From Gnetum montanum (Eukaryota; Streptophyta; Gnetopsida; Gnetales; Gnetaceae), in contig MNCI01025274.1 of assembly GCA_015680685.1 (NCBI GenBank), positions 33,021-96,405 of the forward strand: a DNA stretch of 63,385 nucleotides, in the 5' to 3' direction. Positions within the stretch are counted from its first letter, which is position 1; each line of letters starts with the position of its first letter. A program made the position numbers and the translations under genes. The notes beneath the pieces were generated by a model. That model worked only from the letters and a program-made list of their open reading frames with translations, was not told the DNA's origin and searched no databases. Positions 1-12,142 of this stretch are shown piece by piece.

Positions 1-2
1 GG

Positions 3-1388
3 ACTGACAACACGCTGGCCGACGCACTGGCCACCCTGGCTTTACACGTGCCTTCACACCTGTTTAACACCTGCCCTGCATTAATTACAGACTACGCAGA
101 CCCTATCATTCAGGCGGCGCAAATCTCTTCTCTTCTCGAGGAAATCGCGCCTGAATGGTACGATAACATCAAAACCTATCTTTTACAGGGTGAGCTGCCA
201 TCTACATTAACTCGCGCACAGAAAGATGCAATCCGTAAGCGGGCTAGGCAATACGTCATCATCGGAGACAACACTCTCTGTAGACGCTCCTTTGATGGCA
301 TGTTGCTTACCTGCGTTGACAAAGACCAAGCGCAACACATAGTCGGCGAAGTTCATGATGGACTGTGTGGCGGCCACGTAGCACCAAGGGCTATGGTCCT
401 AAAAATCCGACGCTTAGGATACTACTGGCCACGCATGGAAAAAGACTGCCTGACAAAGGTTAAAACTTGTGACACGTGTCAGCATCATGCAAACCTCATC
501 CACGTGTCGCCCACAGAATTGCATACAACGCAGATAACATGGTCATTTCAGCGATGGGGACTGGACATCATAGGTCCTATCACGCCAAAATATTCTGTAG
601 GGCATAGCTTCATTATTACTGCTACTGAGTACTTTACGAAGTGGGTAGAAGCTGTCCCCCTGCGGAAAATCACATCCCAACAGGTTTGCCATTTTATCTT
701 GGACAACATAGTAACCAGATTTGGTCTCCCAATGACTATTGTGATTGACAATGGGCCATAGTTTAGTAGCGCAGATACCAAATTCTTCTGTGATAACCTA
801 GGTATTAGACAATATTTTTCCTCTCCTTATTACCCGCAGGTGAATGGTCAAGCTGAAGCATCAAATAAAATAGTCATCAATCTGCTCAAGAAAATGCTCG
901 ACGGCAACAAAAGGCGGTGGCACGAAAAGATCCTCTATGTGCTATGGGCATACCGTACTACAGCTACAGGTAGTACGCCCTATAGCCTAGTTTACGGATC
1001 TGAAGCAGTGCTACCTCTTGAATTGCAAATTCCTTCTCTGAGAATGGTCCTCTCCACCATTATAAATGAGGCTCAACACACCGAGGCTCGGATAATGGAT
1101 TTGGATTCAGTAGAAGAGAAGCGGATACAAGCTCTTGATATGATTGAAAAATATAAGGAAAAACAGCGCTAGAAACATCGCCACAACCTTAAACAGTGCC
1201 CGATCAAGAAAGGAGATCTTGTTCTCAAGGCTATGCGTGAACCAGTAGGCAAGTTCTCTGCAAACTGGGAAGGCCTTTTCTTGGTGGTCGACGCATATGG
1301 CAACGGAGCGTTCAAATTAGCAGACGTCAATGGCAACGAATTAGCAAACCCTGTAAATCATGTATACTTGAAGCGGTATTTCATCTAG
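3..1388 (+). pseudogene. pol: Copy A pol C-terminal part: RNase H end and integrase
   Basis: Integrase inserts retroelement cDNA into the genome. The fragment begins with the last motif of the archaeal-type RNase H (N-T-L-A-D-A-L-A-T-L-A). It continues with the integrase zinc finger (H..H in EVHDGLCGGH, CDTC), the core Asp in GLDIIG and the second Asp in VIDNG. The third acidic residue lies in NGQAEASNK near 850. It ends with NHVYLKRYFI and a stop at 1,386-1,388, with no chromodomain. Two in-frame TAG codons (759-761 and 1,170-1,172) break an otherwise open frame, and both look like CAG-to-TAG changes when compared with F. Only the 3' part is in the window. Confidence 0.9.
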
Positions 1389-1414
1389 CAGCATCTACGG
1401 TGTCGACAACAGAT

Positions 1415-1950
1415 ATGGCAGTATTCGTTCGCTACGACGTAAAACTGGCACTGATCGTCCGCTACGATGTAAAACTGGCACTGATCGTCCGCTACGACGT
1501 AAAACTGGCACTGATCGTCCGCTACGACGTAAAACTAGCACTGACCGTCCGCTATGACGTAAAACTGGCAGGCCTTGCACGTGTCTGCCATGATGCTAAA
1601 CTGGCAAGTGGTGACCGTCCGCTACGACGTAAAACTGGCAGTGTTGTACAGGTCCACCAAGACGAAAAACTGGCATCTTTTGCACGCGTCCGCCACGACG
1701 CTAAACTGGCACAGGTAAGTAACCGTCTACTGAGACGTAAAACCAGCACAGATCTGTCCCTGGGTCATGACGCGAAACTGACATCCACAGCACGGTCTGC
1801 TGAGACCATAAACCAGCTTTACCACCATCCGCTACGACGTGAAACTAGCGCCTCTCGATCTGCCCGGACTTTAAACTGGGACCATGGTCTGCTGGGAGTT
1901 AAAACCAGTAACGGCAGTCTACCGGGAAATAAACTGGGATGTACAGATCG
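1415..1950 (+). repeat. Repeat array 3 of copy A (30-bp units with core GTAAAACTGGCA)
   Basis: Immediately after the pol stop, about 15 units share the core CGCTACGACGTAAAACTGGC. The first five are near-identical 30-bp copies (about 1,430-1,580); later ones are divergent and spaced 30-50 bp. The same position after integrase carries similar units in F (58,640-59,000) and D (18,690-19,000 on the other strand). Confidence 0.9.
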
Positions 1951-2555
1951 CCACCATGTTCAAGCGAGCCTGATCATTCTTGTACAGCTGCACAGCAGAC
2001 GGGGTGGGTTACTGAAACAGTTCCAGCGTCGCCACCCCATCGGCATCCTACTAATTTCTCGGATAAGCTAAGAGGCATCTTATTGATTCCTCAGAGATGT
2101 CGCCACCGCGCCCACTGTAGTGGTTCCACCTCTGAGAGTTTAGCCTCGCCAGTCGGAGCTCCGATGAAATCCTCGTCGGCAACGGCCTCGGGAATCTCCG
2201 CCAACTATCGCTATCGGACGCCGGCCTCGCAGGTTCATCTGGCCGGTTCCTCATACGGCCAGTTAGCTGCACTGTGTCTGATGCCTTTTGGCGAAGATAT
2301 GCAGCGCCAATCGTCAGGATTGGCAGCTCCGCCCGAGTGCTCCGGCTCCTTCTTTACAGCTCATGCGCTCTATCTCACATCAAACAGCGTTTGTTTCAAG
2401 CACCTCGCCTCTTATTCATGAGCAATGGTGTCCCCTGCTTTCTTTTGTGGTTACAGGTTACTTGCCTTGAAGAATGTCGTCTAAAGGTACGTCCATCTGA
2501 GTGGTAAAGTACGACAGCATGTTGAAATGGCTGCTCAAGTTTGCCTAACCACTTA
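1951..2555 (+). other. Copy A 3' untranslated region, truncated before PPT
   Basis: This stretch aligns by eye with F 59,040-59,590. Shared blocks include the CGTCGCCACCCCATC segment and the block around 2,505-2,550 that matches 59,535-59,590. No PPT or LTR follows. The open frames here have no counterpart in F, so I do not call them genes. Confidence 0.65.
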
Positions 2556-2903
2556 GCCTCGCATGTATATACCTCGCACAATCCTACCCTAGGAGTTATC
2601 TATGTTTTGGTTGGTGTAGATTGGTCCTAGTTTTTAATTCCCTTAAAACCTTGTAGGATGGAAAGCCCAAACTGTGTCTGTTGCATCAAGATATAAGCGT
2701 TTTGTTGATGTAACAACCCTAAGAATGTAATAGTCCCTCAGAGTGTAATGAGTGTAATGCCAAAGATACGAATTTTTTACATTTCCAGAATTAGTCATTT
2801 TTGGCTTATTTTTTGCATACTTAGCTATTTTCTTTTAAAGTTTTCTACACTTAAACATTTTTTGCAAGTATCTTCTTTTCTCATGTTTTTTCTAAACAAA
2901 AAA
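2556..2903 (+). other. Copy B leader remnant
   Basis: The block around 2,610-2,680 (GGTTGGTGTAGATTGG...CCTTGTAGGATGGAAAGCCC) aligns with the F leader at 45,470-45,530 and with one unit of the E leader. A T-rich stretch follows, then the gag ATG. The LTR and PBS expected upstream are absent. Confidence 0.6.
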
Positions 2904-5900
2904 ATGAACCCTATCAACACCTCAACCACTGACTTGAGCTTGGAGGTATCTTTTCCTATTCAATAGATTGAAGACATTAAGAAACAACCTAGCCCTATGC
3001 AACCACTTTGGTAGTCTCTTAGACTATGACACCAATTTCCTGAAGATAGGGTGCTTGATGATGAATGGTACAACTTCTTGTGCACAAATTTTCAAGTAGG
3101 CCTATCATTGAACTACTAGGAAATGGAAGCAAAGCATAGTTTTGAAATCATCCATCGAAATGAAAGGGACTTCTTTCCCACCCCTAACAGTGTCATACCA
3201 CTCACCAAAAACTTCAAATGGATGTTAGACCAACTCATTAGAGTGAGCGGGCCAAAAGAATAAGATGCCATTTCAAACTATGATGAGCCCCTGTAGGATG
3301 GGTAAGAGGAGTTTGAATTCCATTCTAATAGTGGTGTCCCATTCTACATCTTAGTCCAACAACTTGCCTTCATTTTCATGCCATACCAATCATTGTCCTA
3401 TACCTTCTTTGAGGTAGCCGTGATGCTTGAATAGCCTAAGTCCCTGCTGGTGGTAGTTAGCCACCAAGTCCTACGTATGCAATAGAGTGTAGGACCTTCT
3501 ACTTCCTTACCCTTTATAATCTCCTCGTAGTCTATTAAGCCTTCATATCTAGCATCTATGATGCCAATACTTCCATATGTGCACACCATACCCATATCAT
3601 AGCCATAAACAAGTCATATTCCCATTATCCTAGGCATTTTAGTCCCACCACCAACAATAGCTCCAACCTCAATTGCGTGGTGTGTTGCGACTTTTATACC
3701 CATCATGTAATTGTCATATGTGTTGCATTACAGATAGCAAAAAACTTACCAAGTTTCACACATGGTGGAAAAACCCACAATAGGGGTATGGACCACTCCA
3801 ATGGCATCACCAATAGCATAGCCAATGCAACCCTCTACGACATCTCTAGGTTTGGACCTAGTGTTCCAACTCATCTAGAGTCTCATAGAGGAGATTAGGC
3901 AACTTAATGTGGCTAACTTGGAAATAGTCCATGTAATGGGCTTTTACCAGGATGAGCCCATCAACCCTACCATCCCTCCACTAACACTGCCTCTTAGGGT
4001 CCAATTTCCCCAATTTACAAAATAAAATGGCAAAGGAGACCCCAATGCTCACTTTGTAACTTTCCATTCTGAGTTCTTCCTTTTGCAAGCATGTCCACAT
4101 GCTATCATCTATGTTTTTGCCATGTCTTTAACTAGAAAAGCTCTTGACTAGTACTGTGTGCTCCCTAGAGCTTCCATTTCAACTTTTGAGGAGTTGCTAA
4201 GCTAGTTTGTAACCCACTTCAAGTATAAATTGAAGCCTAAGGCCACACTAGACTAGCTAATGAATGTTAAACAAGGGGCATTAGAGCTAGTGCAAAATTT
4301 TATACAACATTCGAGCACCTTCCTCAACGATATCCATGAGCCGATAGCCAAAACCCACCTACTGGCTGATTTCATCAAATTGAAGCTATATTACTTAGTC
4401 TTGCATTCTCTTGGCCAAGCTCTTGCTCAAACAAAGAGCATATAGGATGCGGTGGAAGCTAGTAGGAACCTGGCCTATGTGACCTACAAAAATGCATATG
4501 TAAATAAAGACAAAGAAAATGGGAAGGCCACAACAACTATTGTAGCTGTGGTTGATGAAGCCGAATCCAACAACAACAAGCCAATGGCCAAGGCACCTAA
4601 GGCCCTAGCCAACAACAAAGCATTAGGTTTTGGCACTATGGGAACCAACCAACATGCAACATTATTAGTCATAGGGCAAGCTCTCCCAAGGCCAAACTTT
4701 GAGTGTAAGGATCACTCAAAGTACACCCCCTTGCCAATCAACCTATCATAACGTTTAGATGAACAACTTAGTGCTAGGTTCATTTAGCATAAACAAATGT
4801 TGGAGGATGCATGAAAATTTCATGAGAGGTATTGTGAGGTCCTCAGAAACCCTTTTGTAGCTATGCTAAATGAGCCTCTAGTACCTAAGAACTTTAGCTT
4901 GGATCAGTTCTGCAATTATCATCAATTGCATGGCCATGATACAGGCTACTACTTAGTGTTAAAAGATGACATTCAACACATGATTGATCAAGGAAAACTA
5001 GTCCTTGATGAAAGCAACCTTATCTAGCCTAAGAACTAGTCCATGAAGATCAATAAGGACCTACGTAATGCTAGCAGCATAGGTTACATCATCAATGCCA
5101 TTAGCATTGATGACAACATAGAATTGGCACATGAACCATTCGTGATTCATGTTCCCTCTAGTGACATTGGGGCCTCAATGTCAACTAGGCTGTAGGTCCC
5201 TTTTGTCATCAAATCACCACCTCAGGCACCCATTACACCCTTTGTGATTAGGGCCCTGCAGCACATTATAGCAATGACAAACTAGACATCTTTTGTCATT
5301 AGGATGTCAAAACATGTAGACCCCCCCACCTATTTGGGGTTTAGTGGTGGGAACTACATTATGACCCACTTGCCCAAAGAGATGCAATGAGTGTCTAGCT
5401 AACAAGATAATTAGGCAATGCATGGAGCTAGATCTTCCTAAGCTAACCCCCTTGTGAGTCATTCCTATGGCCTCATCATCTTAGGCCACCAACACAGATA
5501 CACACACTTAATAGACAAACATTGAGGCTCAAAGGCCCATGGCATAATCAAATAATAAATCTCTTCTTTAAGAAATATATCTCCTAGGATGTATGGAGGA
5601 GGTAAAGACCACCAAATAAGTTGACGGTGGAAAACATTTTTTGGATGTGCTAGCACAAGTCAAATAGGCTCTAAAATAGAAAAATACAACTTTGAGCCTA
5701 TACTACTTGATTATGAATTCTCCTGCTCATTGTGAGGCCTTAGTTCACATGCTGGTATCTATTCCTATTAGGGAAGATATGCTAGTAGATGAAAAAGCCA
5801 TCCATACCATAATACTCCCACCTGCAACCAAAGAGTCAAGGTGATCACCCTTGACATTTTGTGATGAGGCAATCAAAGCTTACCCTAAAAAGGGTAGGTA

Positions 5901-6569
5901 ACCATTGCACCCATGTTCATAATAATTCATGTAGGTCAATACAAGATTCATAGGATGCCCATTGATGATAGCGCGATAACTAATGTTATCCCATTCGCCA
6001 TTGTTGACAAGCTTGGCCTGGTGGATCTAATTTGGCCAACAACAACGACATGTTTGAAATATTTTAATGGAGCATGTGTGGATATTAAGGGGATAGTCAT
6101 GATTGATTTTGTGGTAGGGGAGTAATTTCTCACTAATGTTGAGTTCATTGTGATTGAAGAAATGCCTGGATTCAACCTAATCCTAAGGAGGTCCTAGTTA
6201 GCCCAACTACAGGTTGTTTCTTCACCTATCCACCAAGAGATCCACCTTCCCTATGAAGCTGGGGAGGTGATGATCTTAGGTGATAACATAGCCCCTCTAA
6301 CCATCAATAACATAGACACTGAACAAGGATCAAAGATAGAGTTTTCTGAAGATACACCACCTGTTTGTCATGAAGGTCAATGTTGTTTAGCTAATTTTAA
6401 ACATCCAAGTGAAATAAGTGACCTCCATGAGGAAGCTCTATGGGAAAAATTTCCCTTCTCCATAGTAGATGAGGGCCTAGGGGAATACCTTCTAGTGCCT
6501 CCTAGGCCTTATGCACTGCTTAACCACATTAGGTTAGGAAGCATCTACATGACTAGTGCATGTCCTTAG
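2904..6569 (+). pseudogene. gag-pro: Copy B gag-protease ORF (decayed)
   Basis: This is the structural capsid polyprotein with an aspartic protease at its C-terminus. The ATG at 2,904 is placed as in F, D and E. The N-terminal gag block (D-E-W-Y-N-F-L) is at about 3,060. The capsid region is at about 4,000-4,450. A zinc-knuckle-like CNYHQLHGHDTGY is at about 4,910-4,955, with its last Cys replaced by Tyr. The protease motif DDSAITNVIPF is at about 5,955, where the other copies have DDGA. Many in-frame stops and a frameshift near the end make it non-functional. The conserved C-terminus seen in D and E is shifted here. Confidence 0.85.
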
Positions 6570-6689
6570 TTCACTTGCATGTCCAACTTGCCTCTTATCC
6601 TTTCATTTGTATAGTTACAATTTATGTTATTGTTTACATCTTGCATTAGCTATGATTTCATTTAGCTTTCTTTACTCTTAAAAAAAAGA

Positions 6690-6900
6690 GTGGCCTAGAA
6701 AGGCCTTAAGCTACCATGAAGCCAAAAAATGCCTTAAACTACCACGTGGCCTGAAAAGGCCTTAAACTATCACATGGTCCACCAAGGCCTAAAAATGGCA
6801 ACCAACTCCCTTTAAGTGATGCTTTGAAATGGCCTTAAACTAGCGATAGCCCTACCACCATGGCCTTAAATTGGCATGGGCCCACAAGTGGCCTAATTAC
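6690..6900 (+). repeat. Repeat array 1 of copy B (GGCCTTAAACTA units)
   Basis: About seven units of the form GGCCTGAAAAGGCCTTAAACTA lie just after gag-protease and about 210 bp beyond the 3' end of the antisense gene. The same array occurs at this position in F, E and D. Confidence 0.9.
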
Positions 6901-7109
6901 ATTAACTAAATCATAAGTTAAAATTATCACAATATTACATGAAAAGATAACAAAATGAGAATCAAATAACTATCATATTTTCATTAAATCATCAAAAAAA
7001 TACATAGTTCAAGATTGCATCCACAACATGAAATATCCAAAAAAGCATAAAATTGCCCAATAGCAAGGCTGCATCTTAAGCATTTTAGCTCATAGTGTGC
7101 AATGGGGGC
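6901..7109. other. AT-rich spacer between array 1 and the antisense gene 3' end
   Basis: It has A-rich runs and no coding signal that I can support. It corresponds to the 3' flank of the antisense gene, so poly(A) signals for that transcript may lie here. Confidence 0.4.
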
Positions 7110-10100
7110 CTAGGGCTCTTCCCCTTCCTCTTCATTTGTTGCTCCATTGGGTCTTGCACCTTTACCTACAACCTATGTCAATCAAAAATAAAACAAAAAA
7201 CCAATCAATAAACAAGGTAACATGAAAAATTATGATAAAATAAACAATAATAAAGCAAGCTAAAACAACCTAAGAAGGGCCTGCATCCATTTCTAGGGGC
7301 ATCCTATCAAAGCCAACCTCTAGGCCATAGAGGAGTTCATCCTCTGACATGCATGTCCAATCCTCCTCCCTAGGTTAATGCTCATGAGGGTTTTTCCTTT
7401 TTTCATGGCTGTCCATGTGGGTGGCCCTTGTAAAAATGTTGTAGAAGTTGCCTCTCTAGAAGGTACAGTGATTTGTCTCTCCAGGGACTCACTCACCACT
7501 ACACTACTTGTGAATAGCTTGTAAGCCTATGTAGCACCAATTGCATTAAGGAATATCTACTGGCATCGATGCTTCACAATCTCATCTCTATATTTCTTGC
7601 AATAGGCTTCATGTTATAGCTTGTAGTGGTGTTTGTGATTCTTTTGCATTTGTCCCCATTGATACACCTTGGCATTGTAATCCTTCCAATCTTGGTTTTT
7701 TCTAGCCAAGAGGTCCATTTGCAACTATTTTTGAATAACCTCATTGGTGGCCTTATTTTTGCCCTAAATAGCCTACTAGTAGCTAGCATAATCAATTTCT
7801 ACCATGCACTAGCTACTGTCTAACTTGTCACATGTCGCCAAGAAGTTGTAGCGTGATTGTAGGTCTTTTAGTATTGCTACCTGATTCACTTTCTTTTCCC
7901 AAAGCTCTTGCACTTGTTTTCATAGTTCCTCATTTACATGCCTACACTCCCACAATGATCATGCAAAGTATAGTGCACACTTTCTTGCTTTGTTATATAT
8001 GCAATGAGGCACTTGCTCCACCTCGAGGGGGAACTCAGGTACAACATCAACTTGAACCACTCTGTTTGGGTCCCATTTAAGTTGCGAGCTTGTTATTCCA
8101 TAATAGGTGAAATAATATTAGGCACAAAAAAATGGAGAAAAAAAGAGATAATAATAGTAAAATAAACATACCAATCTTAGGGTTTATCTATTTAAGGTAA
8201 TCAATCATGTCATCCACCACACCTTGCATAAAGACGAACTTATCTAGAGTTTCCACCCACAGTCATGTGCGGAAGGTGGATGCTAATGTTGAACATTTAG
8301 TAGAAGCACCTATCACTGCAATGTAAAGCACTTTGTGATCATCAAAAAATGCAAAAATTACCCAAATAAATAAAAACCAAAATAAAAATAAGAAGAGAGA
8401 AGTAGAAAGAAACAAAACAAAGATGGTAGTGCAAGGCTCCTACCCAACAAGCCCTTAGGTGTGAGAGTGAGGGGATTGCCCATTTTCACACCATCAAAGA
8501 AATGTTCAAACTCACCTTCTTCAAACTACAACCCCTCTTCTTTGATTTTCCTCAATACTTTGGTGGCTTCTTGCTCATCTTCATGTACCATGTGTCCCTT
8601 GGGTTGAGGGACATCATCCTTCAATGGCTTCTCTACTAGTGCAGGGGCCCTTTTGCCTGTGTTGCATAAATTTAATTTAGAATGTCCAATAATGAATAAA
8701 AAAATTATGACATTAAATAATGCATACTTACTTAGCTTGAACTACAGCTTATTGCTCCCCTCATCCACTTCATGTGTGAGCTCCTCCATGGGGTGTGGCT
8801 TCTTGACCTTTATTCTTGATGACCTCACTGTCTTAGCGATGAGTCATGCCCCTCTTGCCACATTGCTAGTGTTGGTTAGTGAAGCCTCTCCAAAACTATC
8901 ATGTGCACAGTAGGATTGCCCCATGTGTCCTTTAGTCATTACTGAGAATGACTCACCAATTACCTCCAAAGGGTCCTGTGACCTTGTGGTGTGAAACAGG
9001 TGGCGGATCCATGGCTTGGAGATATGGGTGTAGTCTTGCACCATCCATTGGCCATTCCTGTGGACCATCAAGAATTTTAAAAATATTTGTAGGCATGCTA
9101 TGAAAAAGAAAAATGCACATGTGATCATGCCTGGAGATTACTGCATAGTTTAATGATTTAAGCCCATAGGCCATTAACAAGGTAGTTTTCCTAGTTGTAC
9201 TATGTCCCCTCCTATAGCACATCTCTCATGATCCAAGACTACTCCACCCTAAGGATCTTTCGTTATGAAAGTAGCTTTGGAAATGCATGAGCTCAAAAGA
9301 TGGGATAAAGGTGGTGGATCACAAGTACAACCACCATCTTCATCAGTATACCTTTGTGTCCCTTCTAAGTGCCCAACCACTCCTCAACGTCCCCTCTGTT
9401 GTCTAGGTCCTTATTGGTCTTTCTTGCTACTAGTAAACCTTCAGAGGGGATGCTAAAGAGATCCATGAAGAGTTCATCCATGATTTCGAAAACCACCTAC
9501 ACATTATAGACCTGCATGCAAAAGTAGTTGATACTCTCAGTGAAGGAGTCAATTAGGGCAATCATCTTAGCCATTGAGATGTTTAGTTTCATAGCCAAGA
9601 AGAGGTCCATGAGCCCAACCCGCTAAAGGTTCTTTACTACTTTTGTTGAGGCCTTATAGCACAACTAGTGTTGTGAGCTCTCAACTTCACCATATTTGAA
9701 GACGAGAGTGGCCTCAATATGCTTAAAGTAATTACCATGACCTCTCTTGACTTAGCTACATCTACAATAAGCAAAGGTAAAATTAGCAACATGATAATAA
9801 AATAGAACTCAAAGTGCATGAAAGTAAATAAGTGATATAACTTATGTGGCATAAACAATGTGCTGGATGGTGGTAGTGGGACTAAAACCTCCTCTACACT
9901 TAGTATTCAAGTTGCTCACTCAACGTCTAACTAGCTGAGAGTCCAACACCTCTCGTACGATTTGGAATACCTATGAGAGTATTCTACCACATCTACCTTG
10001 ATTTTCCTAATTAATCAAGCATGCATATTCTTAGTGGATGAGAATTCCTATAGGGTAGTTTTTGGTCAAGTTTAGTGCCTCCTCTTCATCATGGAGGCCA

Positions 10101-11587
10101 TTTGCATCAACAAAAAAGCTGGCAATAGACAAATGTAGTTAGCATCCTAAGTCATGAAATAATAGGTAATACAAGAAATCACAATAGGGCTCACCCTTCA
10201 GTATAATAGATTATCCTAGGTGGGTTCTAAAAAATGGTGTGCACTCATTGAGTGAGGAACATAGTATTAGACTTATTGTAGCATTGGAACTTAGGCATTC
10301 TCCATATCCTAGACAAAATTCTAAGGCCTTTTTGACACTGGCTTAAGCTCTCTGCCGCTTTGTCTTAAGCAAGCTCATTAGACATGAACCTCAAAATGCC
10401 TTGATTTGCCCTAGGCAATAAGGTCTTAGCTATGATGCCTACTACTTTGGCTGATAAGTGTGACCACATTATCACACTAAAGTGGTGAAGCAAGAATTCT
10501 AGGAACTTTTGTGTGCTTGACCTAAACGAAACTACCTAGTGTCCCACACATGTGTTTGCTGTAGGCACATTTAGTATAGGATCGATCATATAACATAAGA
10601 TTCCCACCAGTTCAACGATGATAAGAATAGGTTTTAGTAAGACCCTATAATGCCACAATAGTAGTAGGATAAAAACATTAGCATAGAGGAAAAAATAAAA
10701 AAATGCATAAAACAAAAATAAAAAATTAATTACATTCAACATGATTAGTCTTCCACTAGGACCCATAGGAAAGGAACATCAGTATTCCCATATATTGTGC
10801 CAAATTCCCAATGGTGCACAATACTAACACTTACATTTTTCACAAGCATTGCAATTCTAAAAATATTAAAAAAAATTCTAACTCTCAGTTATGCTCCACA
10901 TAGATTGTGACATCCTCAACTCTAAAATTTTTCTAAGTGTTGGTTATGCTCCCCGTAGAGCGTAAAAAACTCAAAATTGTTTCTAACTATCCATTGTGTT
11001 GCCTATCAAGCATAGTGCTAAGAAGCCAAAATTTTTGTATCTTTTTTTCACACTCTCAGGAATACCCTGACATGATGGACATGACTCTTAGTCACCTTTT
11101 CTAGACCGTTATGCTCTAATTTCATCCCCTGAGCTACCTTGGCCAAGTCCTATTCCACACTACGACACAGCATGCTCAAACCTACTATTCTATGCCATGG
11201 TGCGGGACATGTAGAAAAAAAAATCCTTGTTCTATGCTACAATGTGGGACATGTAGAAAAAACCATTTTTCCAAGCCATGACACAAGACATGTAGAAAAC
11301 CCTTGTTTTGTGCTACAACATGGCATGCACTTCCCTCCTTAGCCATGGCTCAAGGAGGTAATGACAATAATGCTTACCCATAGAAGGCTACCCTCAAAGC
11401 CCAGAAAACTTGAAATGTGCAAGAAAGTAAGAAAAGAAAAATCACAAGGGTAGAGGATATCATCTTACCTAGCTGATGGTGTCTCCCTAGAGTCCTCAAT
11501 GGACACCATGGGAAGGCACCTCAGGGTATTCTCTCCTTCATAAATGTTGGTGAGGGTGGGGTGTTTGCATTTGCTTCAGCATGTCAT
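7110..11587 (-). pseudogene. Copy B antisense gene, eight exons, unknown protein
   Basis: Exons on the minus strand: 1, 11,587-11,469; 2, 10,644-10,195; 3, 10,118-9,841; 4, 9,761-8,732; 5, 8,656-8,444; 6, 8,315-8,172; 7, 8,088-7,270; 8, 7,172-7,110. Introns start GTAAGA, GTGAGC, (TT, mutated), GTAAGT, GTAGGA, GTATGT and GTTGTT, and end in AG. Exon sizes (119, 450, 278, 1030, 213, 144, 819, 63) nearly match D and F, and the phases agree. Exon 4 carries FFFIACLQIFLKFLMV; exon 6 carries DKFVFMQGVVDDMIDY; exon 8 encodes a short acidic end (NEEEGEEP, stop). Several in-frame stops and indels disable it. I recognise no characterised family. It lies between protease and RT on the opposite strand. The exon model comes from comparing the copies; function is unknown. 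Confidence 0.82.
11130..11335 (-). repeat. Short tandem repeat in intron 1 of copy B antisense gene
   Basis: About four diverged units of roughly 42 bp contain GGGACATGTAGAAAA or GACATGTAGAAAA. They lie inside the 824-bp first intron, which is the only long intron of the gene. Confidence 0.7.
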
Positions 11588-12142
11588 CTTTGGTTGCTAT
11601 GCTCTAGCTTCCTCCTTGTTGTGCTCTAGCTTTCCTTTGTTGCTACTGTGCTCTACCTTGACCATAGTATGCTCAAATGACTGTTGGATCTAATGTTTAA
11701 AATGATATATTTACCATGGTAAAACCCCTATTTATACCCTTTAGGGTTAAAGGACACATCACCCTCCTAGGATGTTTCATGTCTTGCATGTAATGCGGGT
11801 TGAGCGTAGCACCCAGGGTTAGAAAAATTTTGCAACTTTTCTAGCTTCCTATACTTAGAAAAGTTTTTTCATTTTTTCTTATTGCCCAATAAACATCTAG
11901 GTTAACCCCACCTTTCAAACCTCTTAAGCCTTTCTTAAACCTACATCTCATGCATAAACTACAATCCACTAAGACCTTAAAGTGGAAATTTATGGCTAAT
12001 TAAGGCCACAAAGATCACTTTACATACTACATAGTTAGTTAAATTTTCATAACACTGTCTTCCTTATGGTATGCCCTTTGCTCTATTAAGATAGGTGTTG
12101 CTTGACATTTTTCTAGTTTTTTTGCAGGATCTCTTGAGTAAA
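11588..12142. other. Spacer between divergent antisense gene and pol, copy B
   Basis: This 555-bp stretch lies between the ATG of the antisense gene (leftward) and the pol ATG (rightward). It holds a TATA box for the antisense gene (11,729-11,736), one array-2 unit (CCACTAAGACCTTAAAGTGG, about 11,969-11,988) and a splice-acceptor-like tract TTTTTTTGCAG ending at 12,127 just before the pol ORF. No other gene is visible. Confidence 0.6.
11729..11736 (-). promoter_or_regulatory. TATA box of antisense gene, copy B
   Basis: On the minus strand the sequence reads GGGTATAAATAGGGG, a strong plant TATA box. It lies 149 bp upstream of the exon-1 ATG at 11,587. D and F have TATA-like boxes at comparable distances (139 and 127 bp). 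Confidence 0.65.

Larger units (their letters stand above)
1..2555 (+). mobile_element. Copy A: 3' end of Tat-lineage Ty3/gypsy element
   Basis: The window opens inside the archaeal-type RNase H/integrase part of pol, followed by repeat array 3 and a 3' untranslated region similar to that of copy F (59,000-59,590). Similarity to F stops near 2,555, before the polypurine tract and LTR. The sequence then runs straight into a leader like that of E and F (copy B). This is the most GC-rich and least decayed pol fragment of the window. The right border is approximate to some tens of bases. Confidence 0.8.

Noticed and set aside
1400-2071. A 223-codon open frame encoding a 10-residue repeat (VRYDVKLALI-like) over array 3 of copy A
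   Set aside because: The frame is open because the repeat unit is 30 bp. The same array in D and F has other spacings and no frame, so it is non-coding.
8844-9222. Isolated minus-strand frames read as small separate genes
   Set aside because: They are pieces of antisense exon 4 in shifted frames; the multi-exon model explains them.
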